The notes: a model not told the origin generated them from the sequence alone. A stretch of DNA of 64,000 bases from Chrysophaeum taylorii (GCA_029834535.1 JAQMWT010000391.1:62001-126000); one strand, 5' to 3'; positions 10,201-20,207 are shown, counted from the stretch's first letter. Numbers and translations: made by a program.

Positions 10201-11278
10201 GGGCGACCGCGCCGCCGGTAACGACGGCCGCGCGAGAGACGATAGCCTTCGAACCAGCGACGCACCGATCCGGCTCGTCGACCCCAGGCGCCGATGCGAC
10301 CCGAAGCAACGCCCCGAACCGCGGGTGGCGCGTCGAGGTCTCTACCACGCGCGCGGTGCGCTCGCGCTTGAGCGCGTCGAGAAGCGGTCCCCGCGCGGTC
10401 GGCTTGGGCCCGTCGTCCGCCTCCTCGCGGTCTTCGTCGTCCTCCGCGACGAGGTCCTCGAACTCGGCCGAAGCAACGTCGGCGGGCGCGTGCTGCGAAA
10501 AGGTTGCCGCCAAAATCTCCAGCAGGATGAGGTTGAGCGGCTCGTTTTCGCGACGGCGAACCGTACCCGCGAGCTCGGCGACGACCTCGAGCACGAGTTC
10601 CTTGTCGAGCGCGGCGACGAGCGCGTCCAAGCTCGCCACCACGGTCGCGTCGATGCGGTCGCCGGCACTCGGGAGCGGTGCGAGCAAGTTCCGCAGCAGC
10701 GTGAGGGCGAGCTCGACGTCCTTGGTCTCCTCTTCGGTCCGCTCCGACGCCCGCTTTCCGAGCGGGGCCTGGAAGAAAGCGAGCAACGCGCGGAGCACCT
10801 TTGGCTTCCCCGCGATCGCAGCGCGCGCGTCGGCGAGGTGCTTTACCTGCTCGACCGCCGCCGTCCGCAGCTTCTCGGCGGGATCTCTAATGGCCCGCTC
10901 GGCGTTCTCCTTGTCGTCGCTCGTCTCGCGCTTTTTTCCCGCGCGGAGCGCGTCCAACGCGCGCGGCGTCAACGGCATCGTCAGCAGCACGAAGATCTTG
11001 ACGAGCGTGCGCGTGGCCTCGAGGTCGCCAGCCGAGGCCTCGGCAATCGGCAACAGCTTGCTTCGTAGCACCTGCCACGCGCCGAGCGTGACGCGCACGC
11101 TACGCTCGTCGCCCTCGTCGCGCCGCAGCGCGCGCTGCAGATCCTGGAGCCACGCGACGTAGTCCTCGCCGCGGACGAAGCTCTCCTCGCTTTCATCGGC
11201 GCGCCGCGTTCCGACGAAGCTGCACACCAGGAGCAGCTCCTCGAGCATCCCCTTTTCCATAGTAGACGTCGCGCTCAT
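7241..11278 (-). CDS. Timeless/Tof1/Swi1 replication fork protection protein, multi-exon
   Basis: The ATG is at 11278 (MSATSTMEKG). The N-terminal exon carries the Timeless signature: a helix with LLLVCSFVG, LQDLQRALRRDEGDERSVRVTLG and FVLLTMPLTP, then ENEPLNLILLEILAATF and STRHPRFGALL. The large 3' exon (about 9565 to 7241) continues with KRELRLESARVLPRDKHCFLALAEFFL and FFPKTLLRVLDVFSVKTVLEDV, both typical of the family, then long acidic and Lys-rich stretches. Reading frame requires at least two introns between ~10130 and ~9565. A middle exon encodes a basic patch (KQRRGRKKKR) after a GT-AG intron ending at the TAG near 10081. The other boundaries are unresolved. With Tipin, Timeless stabilises stalled forks and supports checkpoint signalling and cohesion in the nucleus. 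The acidic tail is low complexity and may vary. Confidence 0.85.
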
Positions 11279-11419
11279 CGTTTTCAAACCGACGCGTGCA
11301 AACGACAGCCCGGTGGCAGCGGAGGAACGTTAAGAAGTAGGGGGGTACTCTCTCTGCGCGTCCAGTGATGATATGGGCGTGAGGACAACGCCGACAGTTG
11401 ACCGCGGAGCCCGCGACCG

Positions 11420-11909
11420 TCGCGACGAGCTCGAATGTCGTGAAAGCGTGCGGCTTCTCGAGGGCGGCTCGCAGGCAATGAGCTCGGACACATAGCATTC
11501 GCATGGCCAGGTGGCAGCATCCCACTCGGTCCTCGGCTGAGCTTGCGCGCACGAGGTACGCGAGGACAAAAGCGCAGCCGACCGCGAGAGGCTCGCGTGG
11601 CAGTGCACGAGGACGCTCCCCTTGACGCGCAGCACATCGTCGATCGCGCCGCACACGGGATCAAAGTGCCGATAAATCTCTCCGGCACTCGGTTTCACGA
11701 GTGTCCTTTGCTGCGCACTTGAACAGCGTCGCCGTCAAACGCCTTGCGCTCGTCAGGGTCGTCTTCGAGGTCCACCTCAAGCACCCGGGGCCATCGAACC
11801 CCGTGCGCGCCTCGCATTCACACGACAACGAGACGGATGGAAGAGCCATCACGAGCTTCTCATGCGAATCGATGTCGTGGTAGTGAGCCGTGAACACGCC
11901 AGGGACCAT
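11420..11909 (-). pseudogene. Dual-specificity phosphatase-like gene, frame interrupted or unresolved
   Basis: Minus-strand frames share the pattern of a dual-specificity phosphatase: an acid-loop-like VDLEDDPDERKAF, a helix FDPVCGAIDDVL, the P-loop VLVHCHASLSRSA, then a helix VLAYLV. These pieces lie in different frames. The shift after SRSA, from the P-loop frame to the one encoding FVLAYLVRA, leaves no room for an intron, which argues for a frameshift. The P-loop has Ser where the canonical HCxxGxxR has Gly. Either this is a decaying copy or the sequence has an error; an upstream exon between 11909 and 12055 is possible. It sits head to head with Timeless's 5' side, with no other gene between. 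Confidence 0.5.
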
Positions 11910-12532
11910 TTTGACAGGCTTGCACCCTTGGTCGCTCCCGGGCCGTCACTGTCTCGCGCTCGAAGCTTGTCATCCATCGCCGCCGAATCCAGGAATCGCC
12001 GAAGAATCATCCACAATTCCGAAAGATCGCTTGCCGTTGGCCCTTGTCGAGGCACGTTGTTCGCTTGACAATCAACTTTGCGAACATCGCCGCTGGAGTT
12101 GGTGGTTTATATGCCGCTTTCTCGCGGCCACGTGCCTTTGGCCAAGAAAGCAGGTGTCACTTTTGCAGCCAAACCCACTCGAGCCGAGGAGCGGGTCGCT
12201 CGTGCCATGTAACACGTGTAGCGCGGATGGGGAACGAATATTGTACAGCATCTAAACTTGGCTGAACCCGGCGTGGTCGGAGAGGATTGGACGCACCGAG
12301 CGGACAATGTGGTGGCAGTGGGCTTCGTAAGCGAATCGCGTCGCAGACAGCTCTTATCGAGCCAGCACCTTGTCGAAAGGAGATCGGGTAAGAAATGGTC
12401 GTGCTTTTCCTTCGTAGTAGACAGCTACGAGACGCCTCTCCTCGAACTTTTTATAATAAGAAGTGAGTTCCTGGAGTTCGTTCGGAGATGCGATCGGAAT
12501 GCCACTCCCTCGAGAGTATAGGGAGGAGGAGA
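11910..12532. other. Intergenic, no supported gene
   Basis: Short frames on both strands show no domain and no convincing coding bias. A first exon of the neighbouring phosphatase-like gene could lie at 11909-12055 on the minus strand, but I cannot fix its boundaries. Confidence 0.5.
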
Positions 12533-12835
12533 TGATTTTCTACGTCGTCGTAGATGATTTTCTACGTCGTCGTCGTAGATGATTTTCTACGTCGTCGTCG
12601 TAGGTGATTTTCTACGTCGTCGTCGTAGGTGATTTTCGTCGTCGTCGTAGATGATTTTCTACGTCGTCGTCGTAGGTGATCGTCGTCGTAGGTGATTTTC
12701 GTCGTCGTCGTAGATGATTTTCTACGTCGTCGTCGTAGGTGATCGTCGTCGTAGGTGATTTTCGTCGTCGTCGTAGATGATTTTCTACGTCGTCGTCTCG
12801 TAGATGATTTTCTGCGTCGTCGTCGCGAGGTGTCC
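12533..12835. repeat. GTC-rich minisatellite with a 63-bp higher-order unit
   Basis: About 300 bp are built from GATGATTTTC and TACGTCGTCGTCGTAG blocks. Two consecutive 63-bp copies, 12648-12710 and 12711-12773, appear identical; each has one ATGATTTTC, one GTGATC and one GTGATTTTC sub-block. Flanking units are shorter and vary. The array lies about 115 bp upstream of the fibrillin ATG. The minus strand is open through it and would encode a Lys/Ser/Thr/Asp-rich repeat, which I take as a by-product. Confidence 0.9.
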
Positions 12836-12949
12836 TCGTTAGAAGTCACGTGCGGGGGAAAGATGTTGGCGCGTCGCTAAGAAGAAGAAGAAGAAGAAGA
12901 AGAATGTCGAGATTCCGGTGACTTTGAAGCTGACTCGGCGAGTGACGTC

Positions 12950-13654
12950 ATGATGTCGGCGGTCTTGTTGGCCGGGATCATCATCATCATCAACGTTGGC
13001 GAGGGGTTCGTCGTTACGCCATTGAAGCAACGCGGAATGTTGTCGGCGGTTGAGGAAATGGAGTCGGCAGGTGAGGTCGACGCTGCGAAACGCGATTTGC
13101 TCCTTGCGCTCGCAGTGACCGACCGCGGGTTCAAGGCGAGTGCTTCGCAGCAAGCAAATGTCCGAGAAAAGATCGACAGACTCGCCGAATATTCGTCGAC
13201 GGCGTCGATTGAGGGCAATTGGACTCTCGCGTGGACGGACGCTCCCGACATTCTCGGGCTGAGCGGAGGTCCGCTCGGCGTCGTCGGTCGCGTCGGACAG
13301 GTAATTAGTGCCGACACCATCGTGAACGTGATCGAGTACGAGCCGGTCAAGTGGTTGCCGCTCAGCACACTCGCTCTGCAACAGCGCGTCATCCTGAACT
13401 ACACGCGAGACGGGAACGAGGTCGTGCTTACGTTGCGAGGGGTTGGCGGCCGCGCGCGACCGCCGTTTGGCGGTGCCAAAGCCGAGTTCGGCAAACCAGT
13501 GGATGTCGTCGGCCCCGGGAGTCTGCCGTTCGGTCGATTTCGAATCTTGTACAACGACGGCGACCTGCGCATAGTGCGGACCGCGCAGGGCTACTTCTCC
13601 GTCAACCTCAAAGAGGGACCAGCTGATGAGACGACGACCGGGGCAGAAGACTAG
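12950..13654 (+). CDS. Plastid lipid-associated protein / fibrillin (PAP family)
   Basis: 234 residues. The N-terminus MMSAVLLAGIIIIINVGEG is a strong signal peptide followed by FVVTP. A Phe at or near +1 fits the targeting signal of secondary red plastids. The mature part matches PAP/fibrillin: KRDLLLALAVTDRGFKAS, a helix VREKIDRLAEY, then EGNWTLAWTDAPDIL, a core barrel strand motif, and a C-terminal GRFRILYNDGDLRIVRTAQG segment. Fibrillins coat plastoglobules or thylakoids and act in lipid and quinone storage, prenylquinone synthesis and light stress. Two ATGs are adjacent (12950 and 12953). The minisatellite just upstream may affect the promoter. It is convergent with Mago nashi, with about 95 bp between the stops. 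Confidence 0.85.
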   Translation: MMSAVLLAGIIIIINVGEGFVVTPLKQRGMLSAVEEMESAGEVDAAKRDLLLALAVTDRGFKASASQQANVREKIDRLAEYSSTASIEGNWTLAWTDAPDILGLSGGPLGVVGRVGQVISADTIVNVIEYEPVKWLPLSTLALQQRVILNYTRDGNEVVLTLRGVGGRARPPFGGAKAEFGKPVDVVGPGSLPFGRFRILYNDGDLRIVRTAQGYFSVNLKEGPADETTTGAED

Positions 13655-13749
13655 TCGGGAGGCTCGGAGTGGTGGGTCCCACCTGCACCACACGAATCCG
13701 GCTCTCTACTTTATAAGGAGACTGGGCGGAGAATGAAAATGACATCTCG

Positions 13750-14448
13750 TCACACGGGGATCGGCTTGATCTGCGCGGGCCGCGTGGGAGTACGTAGTGA
13801 CGCGGTGCGGTACCTTGAAATGCAAGGCGATGAGAGAGAGCCTGGAAGAGGAGCATATCACAAAAACAACAAAAGGCGGCGTACGTACACGAGGCACTTG
13901 AGGTCCTGGACGAGGTAGTAGAATATCCGTAGGCCCTCGGGGTCCTTGGAGTCCTGGACGTCGAGGAGACTGCCGATCTTCGAGCACTGCGGCAAGGCGT
14001 CATCGGTGGCGCTAGTCGTCACAGCACCGTGAATGAGATGTGCTCGCCGTTGAGTTTGATCTCGAGTTCTTGTCGACCTACCCTGTCGGGCTCTGGCCAC
14101 TGATTGTCGTCCTCTCTCGTCACTTCGCTGTCCTCGACAATGCGTTTGAGCTCGTCCATGACGGCTTTGGTCACCGTGACTGCGTCAAAATACATACTTC
14201 TGAGGAGGAGGAGGAGGAGGAGGAGGAGAGACCGACCTTCTTTCCGTATCATAGAGTCGTTCTTGTAGTTGGAGTTGTTCGCGTATCGCAGTTTGCCGTT
14301 CGGCTGGAACTCGAACTCGACGAATTCGTGCCCGAACTTGCCCTTGTGACCGACGTAATACCTAACAAAGCACCGACGAACTTGGCTCGCGCGCCAACCG
14401 CCGCCGCCGAAAGGGGCGCACGTACCGGAGGTAGAACTCGTCGTCCAT
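13750..14448 (-). CDS. Mago nashi, exon junction complex core subunit
   Basis: Six exons resolve completely: 14448-14426, 14361-14237, 14179-14028, 13986-13889, 13841-13814 and 13770-13750. All five introns are GT-AG, of 64, 57, 41, 47 and 43 nt. Exon lengths sum to 447 nt, giving 148 residues plus stop, the usual family size. The product starts [20 protein letters not shown], contains [14 protein letters not shown] and [10 protein letters not shown], and ends HFKIKPIPV, nearly identical to Mago across eukaryotes. Mago binds Y14 and locks eIF4A3 on spliced mRNA. An in-frame TAG lies just upstream of the ATG, fixing the start. The gene begins 44 bp after the RICTOR stop on the same strand, so it needs a very small promoter or shares regulation. 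Confidence 0.97.
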
Positions 14449-14492
14449 GTCGTAGTGTACCGAGGAGGCCCCCAACTAATAGTATTAAAAGT

Positions 14493-17400
14493 CTATGTTT
14501 TTTCCCCCCACAGCATGAGAGCGCGGTCGCCGTGGAGGAGGGGGTCGAAGAGGTGGATCAAAAAGGCGCGGGTGTCGAGGTCGTAAGAGTAGACGTCAAG
14601 GAGGCCGATGACTCTGGTAAAGAGAGGTTTCGAGGTCGCGAGCCCAGGGGTCTCGCGGAATTTCGCTCGGAGGCTCTCGCTCTTGTCGTTGGTGTGCTTC
14701 TGGGAGATCCGGGAGACAAGGGCCGAGGCGTCCTCGATGACGAGATCCTCGATCGACCGGTGCCTTGCCTCGCGCTCGGCCTCGCGTTTTACCCAGGCCG
14801 CGTAGTCTCGCTCGAGCTGGTCGACGTCGAGCGCGTCCGCGGGCGACGCGCATTCGAGGGGCGCCTTGAAAAGGTGTGATACGTCGTTCGGCAGGACGGC
14901 GAGGGGGGTCGCTTGCCAGAAGGGCGTGGTCGGGTTGGGGATATCCCAGCCAAAGTGGCGGACGACCTCAATCGCGGCGAGGCGGTCCGGGTCGCCGTCG
15001 ATGATCGCGTCGACGACGACGTCGCGCGCGGCCGCGATCTTGGTGTGCGGCGTCGCCGAGGGCTGCGCGCAGAGGAGGGCGAGGCCGGCGAGGGATACGT
15101 CGCGCAGCTCGAAATCCTCGCTCGCGGTCGCGAGGTCGAGGTAGACGCGACACACGAAGCGCATCGCGGGGGGCGGTCGCGCGGGAACGCCGAACTTGAC
15201 GTAGGGCGCGATGAGAAGCTCGTCGAGCTCAGCGCTCTCTTCCTCGGACCGCGGCACGAGCGGTCGGCCGGCTTCGACGACCGCGCGCCACGCCGCGTCC
15301 GACGCGCCGCCGATTTGTCCGAGCGCGAGGAGGGCACCGCGTCTTCCGGTCGAGTCGGCAGAAACGGCCGCGCGAACCGCGGCGGGGATCGCCTCGCGTC
15401 GCAGCGACGCGACACCGAGTTCGGTCCTCGCGAGCTCGCCCAGGAGGTGGGGCTCGAAGGGTGGCGGCGCCGGCCGCGCGTCCAACGAAAGCGCGAATTC
15501 GACGGCGATCAGCTTGAGCCGCCTTTGGTCGACGACCGAAAAAACCCAACACGCCGCGCTGCCCTTCTTTGCGACGGCGACCGTGCCGCGCTGCCGCTGC
15601 TGTTCGGCGAACCGCTCTCGGACGAGCTTGACTAGCGTCGCGTCGACCTCGAGCCGCGAATTAAATAGGGGATTGCCTCCGTCGTCGTTGTCGTCTTCGT
15701 CGTCGCGGTCGAATAGGTCGGGGTGGAGCGCGCCGTCGACGAGGTTCACGCGGCAGGCGCCGATCAGGAGGGCCGCCGTCAAGACGAGGGGCGGGGACCA
15801 CTCGTCGACCTCGGGTATCTCGTCGCGCAGCCTCTCCGCCCGGAGTCGCGCCCGACCGTGGCGGTCGTCGACGCGGGAGGTGCCGCGATAGAGAGGCAGG
15901 AGCTCGGAGGCGAGGTCGAGGTATGCGTCGTACACCAGCGGTGCCGCGACGCCCTTGATCTCGACGCACCACGGCAGGCGAGCGAGGCCTTCGAGGTCGA
16001 GGTCGGAGCGCGCGATTTCGAGGAGCTTTGCGGCCCGTTTGGGTTTCACGTCGTCGCCGGAAACGCCGCCCGCGGCGCTGCCGTTGGCCTTGACCGCCAG
16101 GCCGTCGAGCAGCCGCGACCGGCACGAGGCGGCCTGGCACGCGCGATGCGCTTCTTGCGACGTGTGGCGCGCGTCGACGGGCACGGGCGCGACGCAGGCC
16201 AGAGCGCCGTCGACGCCGACCACCACCTCGAGCGGCGACTCGTCGTCGACGTCCGCGGCAGCAGCAGCAGTCTTCATCTTCTTCTTCTTCTTCTTCTTCT
16301 TCTTCTCCTCCGACGTCAATGATCGCCGCCGCCGCCGCGGGACGACGCCCACCTGGTTGCTGTCGTGGCGGCGATCACCAGATTCGTCGTCGTCGTCGTC
16401 GTCGTCTCGCATCATGGCGGCGGCGACGCTCGGGTCTACGGAGAAGCCAAAGGCGGGCGGGGCGGGACGGTAGGTCGCGAGCGCGCGGCCGCGGTCCGCC
16501 GCCCACTCCTCTCCGTACTCGGCGCATCGGACGTCGACCCAGTGGCGGATCCAGTCGTCGAGGGTCTCGCCGCCGCTGAGGTGCTGGTGCTCGGCGGCGG
16601 CGAGGCTCGGCGAGACGCCGGCCATGCGCAGCACGAGTCGGCGCGCGGCGGGTTCGTCGCGGAATTCGGGCGGGACGATGCGACGACGCGTCCGCAAGAT
16701 GGCGCGCAGGAGCGCCGGGCGCGCCGCGACGGCTTCGTCCAAGACGGCGAGCGCGGCGAGCCTTATTCGGCGCTCGTCGTCGTCGAGCTCGTCCTCGGCG
16801 GCGTCGTCCGCGTCGTCGACGTGGAGACAGTCCGAGGGCGCCATCCCGCCGACGACCTGCACGAGGGACCGGCGCGACCTCTCGGTCGTGTCTTCGCCGC
16901 GCGGCTCGGCTCCGAGGAGGCGCGCGAGGACGTCGACGTGCCAGAAGCCGGCGATCGGGTCGAGGGAGTCGAAGCGCACGTCGAGGTCGAGGAGGTGGAC
17001 GCGCAGCACGCCGACGGCGAATCTGCGGAGCGAAGGGGAGCCCGCGTCGATCCACGACTCGAAGACCTCGCGCGCCGCGCGCGAGAACTCGTCACGGCCG
17101 TCGCGCGGGCCGCGCGACTCGCCGCCGGTCTCGATGTCCGACCTGCTTCCCCTGCGCTTGAACATCTTCGAGAAGGCGCCCGGCGCCTTTTTGTTGTTCG
17201 CCGAAGCCGGCGAGTCGTCGGCGGCAGCCACCGCCGACGAATTCGCGGGAGACCGCGTCTTCGGGAAGACGGGGACGCCGTCGAGCGGCGTCTGGTGCTG
17301 GGGCGAGCGCAGGACGTCGTCGTTTACGGGGAGCTCGGAGACGACGAGGCGCGCGACGTGCGCGAGGTCCGCGCGGCTGCCGACGGGCTGGACGCGCTGG

Positions 17401-20096
17401 AGAAACGGCGCGGGGGGAACGAGCCGCGCGCCCTGCTCGGTGCGCATCGCGCGGAACAAAAAGCCGACGAACTCTCGGGCGAGGCCGCGGCACACGGCGT
17501 CCAAGTCGAAGACGAGCGGGCGCGCCGGATTATTATTATTATTGTTATTATTAGCACCAAAACTGGCGTCGTCGTCGTCGTCGTCGTCGCGGCGGTCGCC
17601 GTCCGTCTTGCTCCGGCCCCGCGACGACAGCCGCGCGACGGCGAGGTCCTTCAAGCTCCGCCGCTTGCGGATGTTGCTCGCGGGGCGATTGTGACTACTC
17701 AAAGAGTCGCTCGTCTCGTCGTCGGCGACGAGACGCTCCAGCTCGAAAGCGATCGACTGGAGGAGCGAGCCGCGGCGGTCCTTGTCGATGAACGAGGCGC
17801 GCGCGTCGTCGTCGGCGAGGAGTGTCGTGTAGAGGCGGCCCGCGAGGCGCACGAGGTAGAGGCGCGGGGGGGTCCAGGCGAGGTTTGCGAAGCTCGCCTT
17901 CTCGGGCTCGTCGTTGTCGCACCGGAAGAAGCCGCCGAGGCGCCGGACGAATTTGCTCCTCAACGCCTCGGCGAGCCGCGGCTTGCAGACGCGAAGCTCG
18001 TTGTTGTCGAGGGACGAGCCGCGCCTCAAAACGTCGATCGCCTCGTTTATTTTCGCCCAGTCCCAGTCTCGCCACCTCTTGGAGCTCGGGACCTTGGACT
18101 GGTCCAGGATCGCGCCGAACTTCTTCTCGTCGACCTCGAGGTGTCGCGCGAGCGTCGTCTCGAGACTCCGCTTTATGGTGCCGAGAGGATCCATCTCGTA
18201 CTTTGTATCGTCCCGCCGACCGGCCGTCGCGACGAGCGGGGGAGCGAGGTTTTCGGGAAGCACGCGCGGCCCCTGGAACGCGATTGCCTCGGCGATCGCG
18301 TCGCGCTCGGCGTCGAGAGGGTCGCGCCACGGACGGAGAGCGACGCGCGACAGCGCGGCCGCGTGGAGCGCGTCGGCGCACATCTTCGACGACGACGACG
18401 ATGATGATGACTTGTGGGAATTTCGCGGCCGCAGGTCGCCAACGCCCTCGGTCGACTCGTCGGGGGCGAGCCGGTCGGCGCACTGGAGGAGCCGCAACGA
18501 CGCCTCGCCGTCGACGTCGCCGTCGTGGTACGGCCGCCGGGTCGCCGCGCGGTCCGAATCGTCGGCGAGCGCGTTCGTGATGATCTCGCACCGCCGCTGG
18601 GCCCAGCAGTCCTTCGTCTCGTCGGCTCGCTCCTCGAGCCGCGGCGGTTCGCGGAGCAGCCACTCGTCGAACGTCTGCTTGGGCAGCGAGTACCGGCAGA
18701 GTCTCGCCAGCCGAATCCACAAAACCGCCGCGTGCTCGGATACGGCCGGCCTGTCGCCCATCACGGCCAGGTTCCCGAGACACACCAGGACCTCCCGATG
18801 CCACAAGGCCGCGCACAAGTACGCGATCGACGCCGACAGCGCCGACTTCTCGCGCGTCGCGCACGGCTCGTCCGTTTCGCGTACGCGACGCGGTCTCCAC
18901 GTCGGCTCCAATCTCAACGTCTCCTCCTCCTCGCCGTGTTCATATTCGTTTTCGCTTTTGGCCCCCCAGAGAGCCCACAGCTCGTCGGCGGGGGGGTCGG
19001 TCCTGATGCCAAACTTGACCGCCGGCTCGCGAGTCCCAAAGTCGAGGTCGAGGTCGGCCGGATCGCTCGGCCCGAGCACCGTCGTCAAGTACGCCGTCGC
19101 CTGCTCCTGGAACACGCAGAGCGGGTCGATCACCTCGGAGAACGTCTCGAGGAGCGCCGCCTGGAGCCGCGGATCGACGTATTTGTCCCCGAGCATCCGC
19201 CCGAGCGAGTTGAGCCCGTAGTGCTCTGTCGCCAGCAGCGTCACCCCGCGCGCCGACCGCAGCAACGTCACGACGCACCGCCGCGACGCGCCCCACTTCT
19301 CGGCCACCTCCACGTCGCGACGCCGCTCCTGCAACGGTGCCTCGGGGTCGAGCCGCCCAGCAGCAGACTTTCGTTCGCCCTCCTTCCGCGACAGCTTGGC
19401 CTTGGGAAAGATGTCGGTGAAGGGCGACAAGAGAGTCAGTACCGCGTCGATCCTAGCGCGACGCGCCTCCGCGGCGCCGCCCGGCTCGCACGCGACGTGG
19501 AGGAGCGTCAGCACGCACCGCTCGGCGACGCTCGCGCCCATCGTCGCCTCGAGCGCCGCCCCGGCGAGCACTCGGCTCGCGCCCACGCGCTCGAAGGCCT
19601 CCAGGTTTATCCGCGCCGCGCGGCACGCCGAGAGCAACGCCGGCCTCCGGAGCGCGTGGGGCTCCTCAACGGATCCCGCGATTGTCGCGACCGACTTGGC
19701 AAGCCGCGCGTCCTCGTACGCGACAAGCTCCACCGCCGCGAGCACGTACCGCAGCGCCGCGAGCCGCTCTACGCCCTGCGCGCGAGCGTCGACGCGATTC
19801 TTCTTCTTTTTGACCCGGTACCAGGCGCCTTCGGCCGACGCGATCGCGAACACGTGGACCACCGGCTCGGCCCCCAACACCTCGACGTCCTCGCGCCCCC
19901 GCAGCCGCACGCGCAAAGCGTCATACACGGCGCTCCGCCCCAACGCGCCCACGCTCACCAATAGGGCCCGCCGAGCAGCGGCGGCCAATGCCGCGCTCAC
20001 GACCCCCTCCTCGGACGCCGCCGACCGAATGTGCCGCCACTGCTGCTCGCTCGGTCGGAACTCCCGCAAAGCTTCCACCAGCGGGTCCTCCTTCAT
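14493..20096 (-). CDS. RICTOR: RICTOR, TORC2 scaffold subunit
   Basis: A single open frame of 1867 residues from the ATG at 20096. The frame is open further upstream but has no earlier ATG. Conserved RICTOR hallmarks in order: an N-terminal armadillo-like region with LLSPFTDIF (~222-230), the following ASRRCVVTLLRSARGVTLL ... YGLNSLGRMLGD block, a late PHLLGELARTELGVASLRRE block with RRGALLALGQIGGASDAAW, and a C-terminal EVVRHFGWDIPN. The middle has low-complexity Asn, Asp and Lys runs. RICTOR holds TORC2 together and blocks rapamycin-FKBP binding; TORC2 controls AGC kinases and actin. Its presence argues against a green-algal host. It lies 111 bp downstream of the channel gene and 44 bp upstream of Mago, all on the minus strand. 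Confidence 0.85.
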   Translation of the reverse strand: MKEDPLVEALREFRPSEQQWRHIRSAASEEGVVSAALAAAARRALLVSVGALGRSAVYDALRVRLRGREDVEVLGAEPVVHVFAIASAEGAWYRVKKKKNRVDARAQGVERLAALRYVLAAVELVAYEDARLAKSVATIAGSVEEPHALRRPALLSACRAARINLEAFERVGASRVLAGAALEATMGASVAERCVLTLLHVACEPGGAAEARRARIDAVLTLLSPFTDIFPKAKLSRKEGERKSAAGRLDPEAPLQERRRDVEVAEKWGASRRCVVTLLRSARGVTLLATEHYGLNSLGRMLGDKYVDPRLQAALLETFSEVIDPLCVFQEQATAYLTTVLGPSDPADLDLDFGTREPAVKFGIRTDPPADELWALWGAKSENEYEHGEEEETLRLEPTWRPRRVRETDEPCATREKSALSASIAYLCAALWHREVLVCLGNLAVMGDRPAVSEHAAVLWIRLARLCRYSLPKQTFDEWLLREPPRLEERADETKDCWAQRRCEIITNALADDSDRAATRRPYHDGDVDGEASLRLLQCADRLAPDESTEGVGDLRPRNSHKSSSSSSSSKMCADALHAAALSRVALRPWRDPLDAERDAIAEAIAFQGPRVLPENLAPPLVATAGRRDDTKYEMDPLGTIKRSLETTLARHLEVDEKKFGAILDQSKVPSSKRWRDWDWAKINEAIDVLRRGSSLDNNELRVCKPRLAEALRSKFVRRLGGFFRCDNDEPEKASFANLAWTPPRLYLVRLAGRLYTTLLADDDARASFIDKDRRGSLLQSIAFELERLVADDETSDSLSSHNRPASNIRKRRSLKDLAVARLSSRGRSKTDGDRRDDDDDDDASFGANNNNNNNNPARPLVFDLDAVCRGLAREFVGFLFRAMRTEQGARLVPPAPFLQRVQPVGSRADLAHVARLVVSELPVNDDVLRSPQHQTPLDGVPVFPKTRSPANSSAVAAADDSPASANNKKAPGAFSKMFKRRGSRSDIETGGESRGPRDGRDEFSRAAREVFESWIDAGSPSLRRFAVGVLRVHLLDLDVRFDSLDPIAGFWHVDVLARLLGAEPRGEDTTERSRRSLVQVVGGMAPSDCLHVDDADDAAEDELDDDERRIRLAALAVLDEAVAARPALLRAILRTRRRIVPPEFRDEPAARRLVLRMAGVSPSLAAAEHQHLSGGETLDDWIRHWVDVRCAEYGEEWAADRGRALATYRPAPPAFGFSVDPSVAAAMMRDDDDDDDESGDRRHDSNQVGVVPRRRRRSLTSEEKKKKKKKKKMKTAAAAADVDDESPLEVVVGVDGALACVAPVPVDARHTSQEAHRACQAASCRSRLLDGLAVKANGSAAGGVSGDDVKPKRAAKLLEIARSDLDLEGLARLPWCVEIKGVAAPLVYDAYLDLASELLPLYRGTSRVDDRHGRARLRAERLRDEIPEVDEWSPPLVLTAALLIGACRVNLVDGALHPDLFDRDDEDDNDDGGNPLFNSRLEVDATLVKLVRERFAEQQRQRGTVAVAKKGSAACWVFSVVDQRRLKLIAVEFALSLDARPAPPPFEPHLLGELARTELGVASLRREAIPAAVRAAVSADSTGRRGALLALGQIGGASDAAWRAVVEAGRPLVPRSEEESAELDELLIAPYVKFGVPARPPPAMRFVCRVYLDLATASEDFELRDVSLAGLALLCAQPSATPHTKIAAARDVVVDAIIDGDPDRLAAIEVVRHFGWDIPNPTTPFWQATPLAVLPNDVSHLFKAPLECASPADALDVDQLERDYAAWVKREAEREARHRSIEDLVIEDASALVSRISQKHTNDKSESLRAKFRETPGLATSKPLFTRVIGLLDVYSYDLDTRAFLIHLFDPLLHGDRALMLWGEKT

Positions 20097-20207
20097 CTTG
20101 TGCGACGACAACAACAAGGGTCCATCACAGCCACCAGCGCAGAAGATCCTTTTAATAAGACGGTAGGCGAAAAAAAATAAATCGATCGATCGCTGCTGCA
20201 CGGGGGA

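Noticed and set aside
10073-11068. Long plus-strand frame opposite the Timeless N-terminus
   Set aside because: No motif is present, and the minus-strand frame carries clear Timeless signatures.
12533-12835. CRISPR-like array
   Set aside because: Units are contiguous and degenerate with no unique spacers; the host is eukaryotic. It is a minisatellite.
16365-18404. 679-codon plus-strand frame opposite RICTOR
   Set aside because: It is rich in Arg, Val, Glu and Gly and has no domain. It mirrors the codon structure of the conserved minus-strand gene, as do the long frames at 20223-22547, 23406-24707, 7796-8716 and 44495-46108 opposite other genes.
20161-20201. Upstream extension of RICTOR
   Set aside because: The open frame continues upstream but has no ATG, and its peptide is not conserved. 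The ATG at 20096 precedes the first RICTOR-like residues.
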